64,000 bases of DNA from Listeria monocytogenes (lineage in GTDB: Bacteria; Bacillota; Bacilli; Lactobacillales; Listeriaceae). The notes under the pieces were generated by a model. The model had not been told where the DNA came from, did no database searches, and was given only the letters and a program-made list of their open reading frames with translations. Shown here one piece after another: positions 46,064-55,393 of the stretch (positions within the stretch are counted from its first letter, which is position 1; the number at the start of each line of letters is the position of its first letter). The DNA lies in the NCBI RefSeq assembly GCF_900187225.1, contig NZ_LT906436.1, positions 992,001 to 1,056,000 on the forward strand, given 5' to 3'. The translations under genes were made by a program, and so were the position numbers.

Positions 46064-46273
46064 TTATTTTTCCCAGAGCGCGAAGTCTGGGTTTTCCTTT
46101 TCATAAGCTAAATGCGCGTCACTAATTTTTTCGACAAATTCGATGTGGAAAGGCTCATCTTTTAAAAGTTGGCGTACTTTTACTTCGCTTTCCGCTTCTA
46201 CATATAGTGATTGTGTTTTTTCACGTACGGGTGTTTCTGTAAGTGTTTCTTGATAAAATACTTTAAAAATCAT
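46064..46273 (-). CDS. rpoY: RNA polymerase epsilon subunit
   Basis: A 69-residue protein beginning [20 protein letters not shown], with [16 protein letters not shown], matching the DUF1447 family now known as RNA polymerase subunit epsilon in Firmicutes. It binds core polymerase and may protect it from phage proteins. GGAGAG precedes the ATG. Cotranscribed with rnjA. Confidence 0.93.
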
Positions 46274-46457
46274 GTTTTTCTCTCCTTAAAATTTAAGTTT
46301 TGTTTTTTAAAAATAGATTTTCAAGCTGAAAACCTAATATTTATTTAGTATTCATTGGCTTGCTTTCAGTTGTGGACTTAGTAGCAAGCGGATATGGGTG
46401 CACGAGATACTGACAATCAGGCATAAAAAAGACAAAGAAAAATTACCACAGACTAAT

Positions 46458-46486
46458 GTATAAAAATAGCTGTGCACGTATGTTAA
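46458..46486 (-). promoter_or_regulatory. SigA-type promoter of rpoY-rnjA
   Basis: On the minus strand TTAACA (complement of 46481-46486) and TTATAC (complement of 46458-46463) are 17 bases apart. The predicted leader to the rpoY ATG is about 180 bases. Confidence 0.55.
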
Positions 46487-46700
46487 ATTTCTTATCCGTT
46501 ATAATTGCATACCTTTATTTTGGGAATTTGAAACAAATTTCCGAGTAAAAGATGTAATTATAAGTTTTTTTTCACGTTCCATTGTCGTTCTACAAATGTT
46601 CATCCGATCTATATCCTTCATTCTAATATACCATAAATCCAGATAATTGCTACTAGAAAGTATAATTAATTTTGTCAACCCTGTTATCAAGGAGATTTTC

Positions 46701-46709
46701 TGCTATAAT
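46701..46709 (+). promoter_or_regulatory. Extended -10 promoter of the HAD gene
   Basis: TGC-TATAAT lies about 50 bases upstream of the start codon; no good -35 is visible. Confidence 0.55.
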
Positions 46710-46757
46710 TTAAACATAATGATTTAAAAATGGATAGAGGATAGAGGCGTTTAATCA

Positions 46758-47528
46758 ATGAGTAAAATTGTGTTTTTTGATGTAGATGGCACACTTGTAG
46801 GAGAAACGAAAGAAATTACAGCATCAGTGAAGCAAGCGATTGCTAAATTGAAAGAAAATGGTGTTTATGTGGCTATTGCAACTGGTCGCGGTCCATTTAT
46901 GCTTGACGAAATCAGAAAAGAGTTAGATATTAATTCTTATATTTGCTATAACGGTCAATATGTTATATTTGAAGGCAAAGAAATATACGCTAAACCATTA
47001 CCAACCGAGTCTTTAGAACGTTTAATCACGGTTGCATCGGAGCATGAGCATCCAATTGTTTTTTCCGGAAAAGATTCCATGCGCGCGAATTTGCCTGATC
47101 ACGACCGGGTGACGATTGGAATGAATTCGATTAAAAGAGAGTACCCTAAAGTAGATGCTAATTATTATAAAGGTCGAGACATTTATCAGTGCTTACTTTT
47201 CTGTGATGAATCGTATGATGCTTACTACCGAGAAGAATTTAAACAATATGGTTTCTTGCGATGGCACGATGTTTCCGTGGATGTTTGTCCAGCAGACGGT
47301 TCCAAGGCGGAAGGTATTAAGCAGATGATTAAAAAACTTGGCTTTTCGATGAAAGATACTTACGCATTCGGCGACGGTTTGAACGATATTGCAATGCTTC
47401 AAACTGTTGGAACAGGTGTGGCAATGGGAAACGGCCGTGATGAGGTAAAAGCAGTGGCGGATTATGTTACTAGTCATGTTGATGATGATGGGGTTTATAA
47501 TGCTTTAAAACAGTTAAAATTAATTTAA
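46758..47528 (+). CDS. Cof-type HAD superfamily phosphatase
   Basis: A 256-residue hydrolase of the Cof/YidA group. The nucleophile motif is FFDVDGTL (D8, D10), motif II is IATGR, the lysine is in AEGIKQMIKKLG, and motif IV is FGDGLNDIAML. The large type-C2 cap domain fits sugar- or nucleotide-phosphate substrates. A single gene; its stop lies in the base of a long terminator shared with the lacI-type gene. Confidence 0.92.
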   Translation: MSKIVFFDVDGTLVGETKEITASVKQAIAKLKENGVYVAIATGRGPFMLDEIRKELDINSYICYNGQYVIFEGKEIYAKPLPTESLERLITVASEHEHPIVFSGKDSMRANLPDHDRVTIGMNSIKREYPKVDANYYKGRDIYQCLLFCDESYDAYYREEFKQYGFLRWHDVSVDVCPADGSKAEGIKQMIKKLGFSMKDTYAFGDGLNDIAMLQTVGTGVAMGNGRDEVKAVADYVTSHVDDDGVYNALKQLKLI

Positions 47529-47583
47529 AATAACAAAAAAAGCCTGTGCTCTATTTTTGAGCACAGGCTTTTTTTGTTATTTT
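47527..47583. terminator. Long perfect bidirectional terminator
   Basis: A perfect stem of about 25 bp (47527-47551 with 47559-47583) with a seven-base TATTTTT loop. The GC core GCCTGTGCTC/GAGCACAGGC is flanked by A7/T7 tracts. It contains parts of the stop codons of both convergent genes. Confidence 0.95.
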
Positions 47584-48605
47584 TGGAACGGAACACAGCT
47601 AGTTCTCTCGATTAAGCTTGTATTCACTTGGATTTGTCTGGTTTCAAAATTCGTATCTGCTTTAATTTGTTTGGACAAGAGGGCAAGTGTTTGTTCAGCA
47701 ATATCACGTTTTTTAACATGAACAGTTGTTAGTTCTGGTGTAATTACTTTACTTTCATTGATATTGTCAAAACCTAATACGGAAACTTGTTCAGGTACTT
47801 TGATCGATAGACTTTGCAGCATTTTAATCATGCTAATAGCCATGTAATCATTTTCGCAAAAAAGGGCAGAAGGTAAATCTTGCAATTCAGCAATGGCTTC
47901 TTTTACCGAAGCTTCCTCTTGGATTTGCATTGCAGATAGATGAAAGACATGTTCTTCAGGAACTGAAATATCGGCTTCTTCTAAACGAGCAAAAAAGCCA
48001 CTTTTCCGCTCATCAAAATTTTTAATGCGTGGTAGCCCCATCACATAACCAATTTTTGTATGTGATAGTTGTAAAAGGTAGTCAGCTGCTTTATATCCGC
48101 CAAGAAAATTATTAATAGAAACAAAGTTGGCTGAGATATGCGGATGGTGTGTATCTAAGACAACGATTTTAGGATATTCTTGCTGTATTCGGTTAATTTC
48201 TTCAGCGTTTAAATTAGTGCCAAGTAAAATAAGGCCTGCTGTTGGTTGCTCTTTTTCTGCTTCAGCAAGTTCTTCTAATATGGTTGTTGCATCAAAGGTA
48301 GAGATAACCAAATCATATGGGTAACTAGCAATTTCAGCAGATAAATAGCTAAGCAGCTCACTGAAAAAGGGTAAGTTCTGATATTGTTCGGTAATCAAAT
48401 TAGGACTTTTGCATGCGATAAAACGAATGGTTGATTTCTTTTTCATTTTTTTATTGGTGTTTCGTAATGGGACGTAATTATTTTCTTCGACAATTTGTAG
48501 AATATGTAAACGGGTTTCTTCACTTACGCCAGCTTTTCCATTCAGCGCAAGGGAAACAGCCGATTTCGAAACGTTTGCTAATCGTGCAATATCTTCCAGC
48601 TTCAT
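47577..48605 (-). CDS. LacI family transcriptional regulator of the sugar operon
   Basis: A 342-residue regulator with an N-terminal LacI helix-turn-helix (MKLEDIARLANVSKSAVSLALNGKAGVS) and a periplasmic-binding-protein-like effector domain (SVLGFDNINESKVITPELTTVHV near the C-terminus). It is divergent from the isomerase-to-hydrolase operon and almost certainly controls it. AAGGAGA precedes the ATG. Repeated AGTTTAGT/ACTAAACT elements in the shared region are candidate operators. The effector is probably a sugar or sugar phosphate from the pathway. Confidence 0.93.
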   Translation of the reverse strand: MKLEDIARLANVSKSAVSLALNGKAGVSEETRLHILQIVEENNYVPLRNTNKKMKKKSTIRFIACKSPNLITEQYQNLPFFSELLSYLSAEIASYPYDLVISTFDATTILEELAEAEKEQPTAGLILLGTNLNAEEINRIQQEYPKIVVLDTHHPHISANFVSINNFLGGYKAADYLLQLSHTKIGYVMGLPRIKNFDERKSGFFARLEEADISVPEEHVFHLSAMQIQEEASVKEAIAELQDLPSALFCENDYMAISMIKMLQSLSIKVPEQVSVLGFDNINESKVITPELTTVHVKKRDIAEQTLALLSKQIKADTNFETRQIQVNTSLIERTSCVPFQK

Positions 48606-48763
48606 TATTCATTTCTCCTTGTTTACTAAATTTATCTAGTTTAGTATATCATGTTTAGTAAATCGGAACAAAAAAATAGCATATTTCCAGTCATTCAAAA
48701 CTTTAGTTTAGTTATTTATCATAAAATAAACTAAAATAAAATATAAAATAATCTTTAATTTTA

Positions 48764-48792
48764 TTGACTTGGTTTATAAAAAATACTATAAT
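48764..48792 (+). promoter_or_regulatory. SigA promoter of the isomerase-transketolase-PTS operon
   Basis: TTGACT (48764-48769) and TATAAT (48787-48792) are exactly 17 bases apart, a strong housekeeping promoter about 77 bases upstream of the first gene. It therefore needs repression, consistent with the divergent LacI gene. Confidence 0.85.
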
Positions 48793-48800
48793 GCAAATAA

Positions 48801-48814
48801 AGAAAGCGATTACT
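48801..48814 (+). promoter_or_regulatory. Candidate cre site (CcpA catabolite repression)
   Basis: AGAAAGCGATTACT matches the cre consensus TGAAANCGNTTNCA at all but the first and last positions. It lies at the transcription start, where CcpA/HPr-Ser-P would repress the operon when a better sugar is present. Confidence 0.6.
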
Positions 48815-48868
48815 GGTTGCTTTCTATGAGACTAAAATAATTACTAAACTAAAAAAGGTGGTTAGAAG

Positions 48869-50272
48869 ATGGAGGCGATTAAAATTGGGTTTGCACCGAC
48901 AAGGCGCAGTATATTTAGTGCGCCAGATGCAATCAAATATGCAAATCTCACACGAGATAAACTAAACGAACTAAATATTGAATTTGTGGACATTACAGAA
49001 TTTAATGAAGATGGATTACTTTATGATGATGCAGATGTGATGAAAATTGCAGCAAAATTTAAAAAGGCTGGAATCCAAGGTTTGTTTTTACCACATACTA
49101 ATTTTGGAACGGAATATGTTTGTGCAAGACTTGCTAAAGAGTTAGATGTACCAGTGTTGCTTTGGGGTCCGCGCGACGAACGTCCTGATGAAAATGGTAT
49201 AAGACTTCGAGATACACAGTGCGGTTTATTTGCAACTGGAAAAATCTTACGTCGATTTCAAGTACCATTTACATATATGACAAATTGCCGTCTATCTGAT
49301 CCAGAGTTTGAACGAGGAATTCGAGATTTCATTGCAGTTTGTAATACAGTAAAAACATTTCAAAACATGCGGATTTTACAAATTGGACCACGGCCATTCG
49401 ATTTTTGGACAACGATGTGTAATGAAGGAGAGTTGCTAGAAAAATTTAATATTCAATTAGCTCCAATTCCGCTTCCAGAATTAATAAAAGAAATTCGTAG
49501 CGTATCTAGCGAACAAATAGAGGAAGTAGATGGAACCGTCGAATATTGTCACGGGTGTGCAATCGTTAAAATTAAAGAAGTTGACTTACGAATGGTTGCT
49601 GCTCTTAAAGTAGCAATGAAAAATTTAGCAACGAAATATGGTTGTAGTGCGATTGCCATCCAATGCTGGACAGCACTTCAAGATGAAATTGGTATTATGC
49701 CTTGCGCTGCAAACGCGATGCTCATTGATGAAGGAATTCCAGTTGTTTGTGAAACAGATATCCATGGAGCAATTTCTTGTTTATTAATCGAAGCGGCAAA
49801 TTTAGGCAGAAATAAAAGCTTTTTCGCTGATTGGACTGTTAGACATCCAGATAATGAGAATGGTGAATTGCTACAACATTGTGGACTGTTTCCGTTTTCT
49901 GTTGCAAAAGATAAACCGGCAATTGGCTATCCGTTAGCGTTTGATTCACCTGGTGCAGTCGAAGCGGAAGCGAAAGGTGGCGAATTAACCTTATGTCGTT
50001 TTGATGGTGATAATGGCGAATATTCCTTGTTACTGGGTAAAGCGAGAGGTATTGAAGGACCATATACAAAAGGAACATATCTTTGGATTGAGGTAGACAA
50101 TTTGAAACGATTAGAGGAAAAAATCGTTTCTGGACCATATATTCATCATGTTAGTGGCATCCATGCAGATGTGGTCCCAATTCTTTATGAAACATGCAAA
50201 TACATTGGCATAAAGCCAGACCTCTATGATCCAATTGAAGAAGATATAAAAGCTTATTTACGCGGTGAATAG
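48869..50272 (+). CDS. L-fucose/L-arabinose isomerase-like sugar isomerase
   Basis: A 467-residue protein resembling the L-fucose isomerase family: an N-terminal FAPTRRSIF segment and a C-terminal core CWTALQDEIGIMPCAANAMLIDEGIPVVCETDIHGA, with acidic and histidine residues placed for a divalent metal. It would interconvert an aldose and a ketose. As first gene of an operon with an apiosidase-like hydrolase, an FGGY kinase and a split transketolase, the best fit is D-apiose to D-apulose isomerisation, but other pentoses are possible. GGTGG precedes the ATG. Confidence 0.75.
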   Translation: MEAIKIGFAPTRRSIFSAPDAIKYANLTRDKLNELNIEFVDITEFNEDGLLYDDADVMKIAAKFKKAGIQGLFLPHTNFGTEYVCARLAKELDVPVLLWGPRDERPDENGIRLRDTQCGLFATGKILRRFQVPFTYMTNCRLSDPEFERGIRDFIAVCNTVKTFQNMRILQIGPRPFDFWTTMCNEGELLEKFNIQLAPIPLPELIKEIRSVSSEQIEEVDGTVEYCHGCAIVKIKEVDLRMVAALKVAMKNLATKYGCSAIAIQCWTALQDEIGIMPCAANAMLIDEGIPVVCETDIHGAISCLLIEAANLGRNKSFFADWTVRHPDNENGELLQHCGLFPFSVAKDKPAIGYPLAFDSPGAVEAEAKGGELTLCRFDGDNGEYSLLLGKARGIEGPYTKGTYLWIEVDNLKRLEEKIVSGPYIHHVSGIHADVVPILYETCKYIGIKPDLYDPIEEDIKAYLRGE

Positions 50273-50287
50273 AGAAAGGAGTAAAAA

Positions 50288-51112
50288 ATGAGTGAATTAA
50301 AGTTAAAATCGTTTGAAATTAGAAAAGATGTTCTAAAAATGATATACGATGCAAAAACGGGACATACTGGTTCAGATTTATCATGTGCGGATATTCTTGT
50401 GGCGCTTTACTATGGTGTGCTGAATGTTAATCCGGAAAATCCAGAAGCTTTAGACCGTGATCGCTATGTTCAAAGTAAAGGACACGCTGTCGAAGTTCTT
50501 TGGGCAGTTTTAGCAGATAAAGGATTTTTTGCAAAAGAGGAATTGGCTGATTTCTCCGCATTTGGCTCGCGTATAATCGGGCATCCAAATAATAAAGTAG
50601 CTGGAATTGAAATGAACACAGGTTCGCTCGGCCATGGTTTATCTGTTTCTGTGGGTATGGCATTAGCTGCTAAAATGGATGGGAAAAGTTATCACACCTA
50701 TACACTCATGGGGGACGGGGAACTTGCAGAGGGGTCTGTCTGGGAAGGCGCAATGGCTGCAGCAAATTATAAATTAGATAATTTGACTGCGATTATTGAT
50801 CGGAACTCCTTACAAATCTCCGGTCGAACAGAAGATGTAATGAGTGTAGAACCTTTGGCAGATAAGTGGCGCGCATTTGGTTGGGATGTTATCGAAGCTG
50901 ATGGAAATAATCCGGATAAGCTACAAGCAATTTTTAAAACAGTTAATGAGACTGGAAAACCTCGTCTAATTATTGCGAAAACAATAAAAGGTTATGGTGT
51001 TAAAATGGCTGAAAATGTTGCTAAATGGCATCATTACGTACCAAGCAGTGAGGAATACGAAATAGCTATGAAAGATTTAGAGGAAAGAATGGAGGCGTGC
51101 CGTCATGAATAA
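50288..51112 (+). CDS. Transketolase N-terminal subunit
   Basis: A 274-residue thiamine-diphosphate-binding half of a split transketolase. The TPP motif is GDGELAEGSVWEGAMAA (GDG at 142-144) ending IDRNSLQ; histidines in KTGHTGSD, SKGHA and TGSLGHG are family active-site residues. It needs the C-terminal half encoded next, with which it overlaps by eight bases. Split transketolases of this type include AptA/AptB of apiose metabolism, a link supported here only by context. Confidence 0.93.
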   Translation: MSELKLKSFEIRKDVLKMIYDAKTGHTGSDLSCADILVALYYGVLNVNPENPEALDRDRYVQSKGHAVEVLWAVLADKGFFAKEELADFSAFGSRIIGHPNNKVAGIEMNTGSLGHGLSVSVGMALAAKMDGKSYHTYTLMGDGELAEGSVWEGAMAAANYKLDNLTAIIDRNSLQISGRTEDVMSVEPLADKWRAFGWDVIEADGNNPDKLQAIFKTVNETGKPRLIIAKTIKGYGVKMAENVAKWHHYVPSSEEYEIAMKDLEERMEACRHE

Positions 51113-52061
51113 AATAGCGAACCGCCAAGTAATGTGTGAAGTTTTAATGAAAGAAGCAACTCGTAACGATAGTAATTTAGTTGTTTTAACAAGTGATTCA
51201 AGAGGATCCGCTTCGCTGGGGGCTTTTGCTGAGAAATTTCCAGAGCGATTAATTGAAACTGGTATTGCCGAACAAAATATTGTTGGAATTGCAGCAGGTT
51301 TAGCACATAGTGGCAAACGAGCTTTTGTCGCTTCACCAGCTTGTTTTCTAAGTATGCGCAGTATTGAACAGGTGAAAGTAGACGTGGCTTATTCAGACAC
51401 AAATGTAAAATTGATTGGCATCAGCGGTGGTGTTAGTTATGGTGCACTTGGTATGAGCCATCATTCGCTTCAAGATATTGCTGTTACTAGAGCGATTCCT
51501 AATTTAGAAGTCATTCTACCAGCTGATCGTCTGGAAACTGAAGCTATTTTTGACTATTTGCTTCAATCAAATCGGCCGGCGTACGTTCGTCTTGGCAGAA
51601 ATGCGGTAGAAGATTGTTACGCAGAAAAACCAGTATTTCAAATTGGGAAAGCTGGAACTCTTAGGGAAGGAAACGATGTGTCAATTTTAGCAACTGGTGA
51701 AATGGTACGTGTCGCACTTGATGCAAGTGAAGAATTGAAGTTGAAAGGAATCAGCGCACGCGTATTGAATTTTTCAACAATCAAACCATTTGACCAAGAA
51801 GTAGTAAAAGCGGCATTAACTGAAACGAAACTACTTATTAGTATAGAAGAACATAGCATTTATGGTGGCTTAGGTGCAGCAGTGAGCGAAGTGGTAAGTA
51901 GTTCGCCAACAAGTATTCGTCATTTGATTTTAGGAATTCCAGATGAACCCGCTATCGCTGGAACGAGCCAAGAAATTTTTGATTATTATGGCTTATCTGC
52001 TACTGGTATTGTTGCTACAATCATGAAAAACCTACCGATCATTGGAGACGAAAGAAGATGA
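51105..52061 (+). CDS. Transketolase C-terminal subunit
   Basis: A 318-residue partner with the pyrimidine-binding domain (general-acid glutamate E56 in ETGIAEQNIVGIAAG) and the C-terminal transketolase domain (ARVLNFSTIKPFDQEVV, IEEHSIYGGLGAAVSE). With the previous subunit it would transfer a two-carbon ketol unit between sugar phosphates. Overlaps its neighbours on both sides (eight and four bases), so stoichiometric expression is likely. Confidence 0.93.
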   Translation: MNKIANRQVMCEVLMKEATRNDSNLVVLTSDSRGSASLGAFAEKFPERLIETGIAEQNIVGIAAGLAHSGKRAFVASPACFLSMRSIEQVKVDVAYSDTNVKLIGISGGVSYGALGMSHHSLQDIAVTRAIPNLEVILPADRLETEAIFDYLLQSNRPAYVRLGRNAVEDCYAEKPVFQIGKAGTLREGNDVSILATGEMVRVALDASEELKLKGISARVLNFSTIKPFDQEVVKAALTETKLLISIEEHSIYGGLGAAVSEVVSSSPTSIRHLILGIPDEPAIAGTSQEIFDYYGLSATGIVATIMKNLPIIGDERR

Positions 52062-53521
52062 AGAAACACTATCAAATAGCCATTGATCAAAGCACATCTG
52101 GTACGAAAGTATTATTGTTTAAAGAAGGCAAACTTGTAGATCGTTTAGATAAAAAGCATCGACAGTTGTATCCAAAGAAAGGCTGGGTGGAACATAATCC
52201 CATCGAAATTTGTCAAAATGTCCGTACATTAATTGCGGACATCTTGACAAAACATGATTTAATTACAGCGGATATCGAGCGACTTGCTTTGACGAATCAA
52301 CGGGAAACAATTGTAGCTTGGGATAAACAAACGGGGAAGCCACTTTATAATGCGATTGTATGGCAATGTAATCGAACAAAAGAAATTTGCGAAACGTTAA
52401 AAGAAGCTGGTTATGAAAAAAGAATTAAACAGCTTACCGGACTGAAAATTGATTCTTATTTTTCTGCTTCTAAAATGATGTGGTTATTGGAAAATATTTC
52501 AGCGGTGCGGGATGCAGCAAGTCGTAATCAATTGGCATTTGGCACAATGGATGCTTGGTTGTTATTTTCGCTTACGGATGATAGTAATTATTTCACAGAC
52601 CGAACAAATGCTAGCCGCACACTCCTTTATGATATTGAAAAAAATGATTGGTCAGATGAGTTACTCGAACTTTTCGGAGTCAAACGTGCTTATTTACCAG
52701 AAGTGAAACAATCTGCTGGAAGTTTTGGAAGTTATCAGGAGATACCGATTCATAGTGTGATGGCTGATTCAGAAGCGGCACTTTATGGACAAGGCTGTGA
52801 TACATTTGGGGCAGTGAAGGCGACGCTTGGGACAGGATGCTCTGTTATGATGCAAATTGGTGAGAACAGATTACCTGAAAACGATGCTATTTTGACAACT
52901 CTTGCCTGGGATGTTGCAGGCGTGAACCAGTTTGCGTTAGAAGGAATTATTCGTTCTTGTGGAGACACATTGGTTTTTTTATCCGAACAATTAGAACTAT
53001 TTAATGATTACGATACAGCTTGTAAGCGAGCATTTCAATTACCATGCAATGAGGGTGTTGTGCTAATTCCTGGACAATTAGGTTTAGGCGCCCCTTATTG
53101 GAATACAGATATACGAGCAGAGATTCTCGGTCTCACACGAGAACATACAAAATGGCATATTATTCGTGCCGGTTTTACAAGTATTGCATTTCAAATTAAG
53201 GCTGTTATTGACCAAATGGAGTTAATGATAGGTCAAAATATTAAGCGCTTACAAGTAGACGGTGGATTAACAAAGCAACATGAGTTGATGCAATATTTAG
53301 CAGATGTTTTAAAAGCAGAAGTGGCAGTCAGTCCCGCGGAAGAACTTTCGGCAATTGGTGCTATTGAAATTGCCGACAATAACCTACAAAATAAGAGAAC
53401 GATAGCAAAATTGTACCAACCAAGTATCACTCATACACATGCTCTGGAAGATTTTCAAGAATGGGAAAAACAAGTGAAAAGCAGTATTCTAAAAATACAG
53501 AAGGTGAGGAATTTTAAATGA
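52058..53521 (+). CDS. FGGY family carbohydrate kinase (glycerol kinase-like)
   Basis: A 487-residue kinase: phosphate-1 motif IDQSTSGTKVLLF, TNQRETIVAWDKQTGKPLYNAIVWQCNR and the C-terminal VDGGLTKQHELMQYLADVL. It is close enough to glycerol kinase to be annotated so, but it lacks any glycerol gene neighbours and sits between a transketolase and a PTS permease. A ketopentose such as apulose is a better candidate substrate in this context. Four-base overlaps bind it to both neighbours. Confidence 0.9.
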   Translation: MKKHYQIAIDQSTSGTKVLLFKEGKLVDRLDKKHRQLYPKKGWVEHNPIEICQNVRTLIADILTKHDLITADIERLALTNQRETIVAWDKQTGKPLYNAIVWQCNRTKEICETLKEAGYEKRIKQLTGLKIDSYFSASKMMWLLENISAVRDAASRNQLAFGTMDAWLLFSLTDDSNYFTDRTNASRTLLYDIEKNDWSDELLELFGVKRAYLPEVKQSAGSFGSYQEIPIHSVMADSEAALYGQGCDTFGAVKATLGTGCSVMMQIGENRLPENDAILTTLAWDVAGVNQFALEGIIRSCGDTLVFLSEQLELFNDYDTACKRAFQLPCNEGVVLIPGQLGLGAPYWNTDIRAEILGLTREHTKWHIIRAGFTSIAFQIKAVIDQMELMIGQNIKRLQVDGGLTKQHELMQYLADVLKAEVAVSPAEELSAIGAIEIADNNLQNKRTIAKLYQPSITHTHALEDFQEWEKQVKSSILKIQKVRNFK

Positions 53522-55374
53522 ATAATTCGGATCTTGCAAAAGAGGTTGTAAAGCTTGTTGGTGGAAAAGAAAACATTTTGAGTGTGATTCACTGTGTGAC
53601 ACGACTACGGTTTAAGTTACGTGATGAAAATCTAGCAGAAACAGAAAAAATCAAAGCCTTAAAAGGTGTTATGACGGTTGTGAAAAGTGGTGGACAATAC
53701 CAAGTGGTTATTGGTGATCATGTGAGTTATGTTTATGATGAGGTCATTCGAGTATTAGGTATTAAACCAGATGATGCACTGCAAGATAATCCTGAACAAG
53801 AACACAAAAGTATTTTTAATAAGTTTGTTGAATTAATTTCTGGAATTTTTATGCCAGTACTGGGTCTATTGGCAGCTTCAGGTATTTTGAAAGGATTCCT
53901 GACAGCGGCAGTTACAATGGGACTAATTAATACCTCAGCTGGTGTTTACGAAGTTCTTTACGCGGCAAGTGATGCCCTCTTTTACTTTATGCCAATTATA
54001 CTTGGGTTTTCAGCAGGGAAAGTATTTAAAACGAATCAATATCTTTCTGCTGCGGTTGGTGCAGCACTTGTTTACCCGACGCTTGTTGATATGTATAGCA
54101 GCGGAGCTCATTTAACATTTCTACATATCCCTGTAATTTTAATGAATTATACAATGTCTGTTATTCCTGTTATTTTAGCTATTTACTTTATGAGCAAACT
54201 GGAAAAAGTATTAGTGAAATTTATTCCGAAAAGTTTACAATTGATTTTTGTTCCTCTATTATTACTTTTAATTGTGGTGCCTGTGTCTCTAATTATCATC
54301 GGACCTGTTTCAACGTATGCTAGCCAACTACTTGCAAAAGGAGCATTGGGGCTTTATTCGCTTAGCCCGATGATTGCAGGGTTCTTCCTGGCTGGGGTTT
54401 GGCAAGTGGCTGTCATGTTCGGATTGCACTGGGCATTTATCCCGATTTTCATTAATAATATTTCTGTTTTAGGGTATGATCCAATTAATGCAATGCTTTA
54501 TTGTACTGTATTCGCGCAAACTGGCGCGGTTATGGCAGTAATGCTCAAAACTCGAAACCAAGAATTGCGTTCCCTTTCTATAACAGCAACTATTTCTGGG
54601 TTTTTAGGAATCACGGAACCAGCGATTTATGGAGTAAACTTGCCGTATAAAAAACCATTTATTATGGCTTGCGTAGGATCAGCATTTGGTGGGGCAATTG
54701 CAGGTATGAGTGCTGCAAAAATGTTTGGAGGTTTCGCTTCTGGTGGGATTTTTGGTATTCCGATGTTCATTAATCCAGATGGAATAGGCTGGGATTTTTG
54801 GGGATTCTTAATTTCTCTAGTAGTAGCATTCAGTGTAGCATTGATTTTAACTTATTTCTTTGGATTTAAAGATAAAGTAGAGGAAGTAGTAATTCAAACA
54901 GGAGAAAAAGCTACATTAGATGAAACTATTTATAGCCCACTTCAAGGGGAATTGATTGCATTAAATGATGTGAAAGATGAAGTTTTCTCTGCTGGTATAA
55001 TGGGAGCAGGAGTAGCGATTCTTCCAGCGAGTGGCGAGATTCGTGCTCCATTTGATGGAACAGTACTTAGTGTTTTCCAAACCAAGCATGCGATAGGGTT
55101 GATTTCCAAACAAGGAGTCGAGTTGTTAATTCATGTTGGACTTGATACAGTTAATCTAAATGGTCAATTTTTTGATATTGAAGTAAGCGAATCAGAAGAA
55201 ATAAAAAAAGGTGATTTATTAGGAACATTTGAATTGGATACAATAAAAAAAGCCGGCTATGATATTACAACACCTATTATTGTAACTAATAGTGCTACAC
55301 TCGCCGATGTTATTACAGTAAACCTTGGAAAACACGTAGACAATAACCAAAAGATTTTAGAAGCAAAGGCTTAA
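53518..55374 (+). CDS. PTS permease EIIBCA, beta-glucoside family
   Basis: A 618-residue fused permease. The EIIB domain comes first (about 1-90) with phosphorylated C26 in SVIHCVTRLRFKL; EIIC follows with about ten helices (100-460); EIIA is C-terminal (480-618) with H539 in LIHVGLDTV and H524 in TKHAIG. This order is typical of beta-glucoside (BglP-like) permeases, which import and 6-phosphorylate glucosides. It takes phosphate from HPr (ptsH at 21920). The substrate is inferred to be a plant glycoside. Confidence 0.93.
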   Translation: MNNSDLAKEVVKLVGGKENILSVIHCVTRLRFKLRDENLAETEKIKALKGVMTVVKSGGQYQVVIGDHVSYVYDEVIRVLGIKPDDALQDNPEQEHKSIFNKFVELISGIFMPVLGLLAASGILKGFLTAAVTMGLINTSAGVYEVLYAASDALFYFMPIILGFSAGKVFKTNQYLSAAVGAALVYPTLVDMYSSGAHLTFLHIPVILMNYTMSVIPVILAIYFMSKLEKVLVKFIPKSLQLIFVPLLLLLIVVPVSLIIIGPVSTYASQLLAKGALGLYSLSPMIAGFFLAGVWQVAVMFGLHWAFIPIFINNISVLGYDPINAMLYCTVFAQTGAVMAVMLKTRNQELRSLSITATISGFLGITEPAIYGVNLPYKKPFIMACVGSAFGGAIAGMSAAKMFGGFASGGIFGIPMFINPDGIGWDFWGFLISLVVAFSVALILTYFFGFKDKVEEVVIQTGEKATLDETIYSPLQGELIALNDVKDEVFSAGIMGAGVAILPASGEIRAPFDGTVLSVFQTKHAIGLISKQGVELLIHVGLDTVNLNGQFFDIEVSESEEIKKGDLLGTFELDTIKKAGYDITTPIIVTNSATLADVITVNLGKHVDNNQKILEAKA

Positions 55375-55393
55375 TATAGAAAGGGTGAAAAAA

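Larger units (their letters stand above)
46274..46757. other. Divergent regulatory region between rpoY and the HAD phosphatase
   Basis: 484 bases without a credible gene. It holds the rpoY promoter with a leader of about 180 bases, and the extended -10 promoter of the HAD gene. A minus-strand frame of 63 codons (46499-46690) lacks a ribosome site and homology. The rpoY leader could hold regulatory structure but none is clear by eye. Confidence 0.6.
48622..48850. promoter_or_regulatory. Candidate LacI-regulator operators (AGTTTAGT repeats)
   Basis: AGTTTAGT occurs at 48638-48645 and 48705-48712 and its complement ACTAAACT at 48843-48850. The partial forms TTTACTAAA (48622-48630) and TTTAGTAAA (48654-48662) are inverted relative to each other. 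The longer copies TTTAGTTTAGTTA and TTACTAAACTAAA are inverted repeats at 12 of 13 positions. They lie on both sides of the operon promoter and near the regulator gene start, suggesting looping or dual repression. Confidence 0.6.

Noticed and set aside
46499-46690. Minus-strand open frame of 63 codons between rpoY and the HAD gene
   Set aside because: No ribosome site, no recognisable family, and it lies across predicted promoters.
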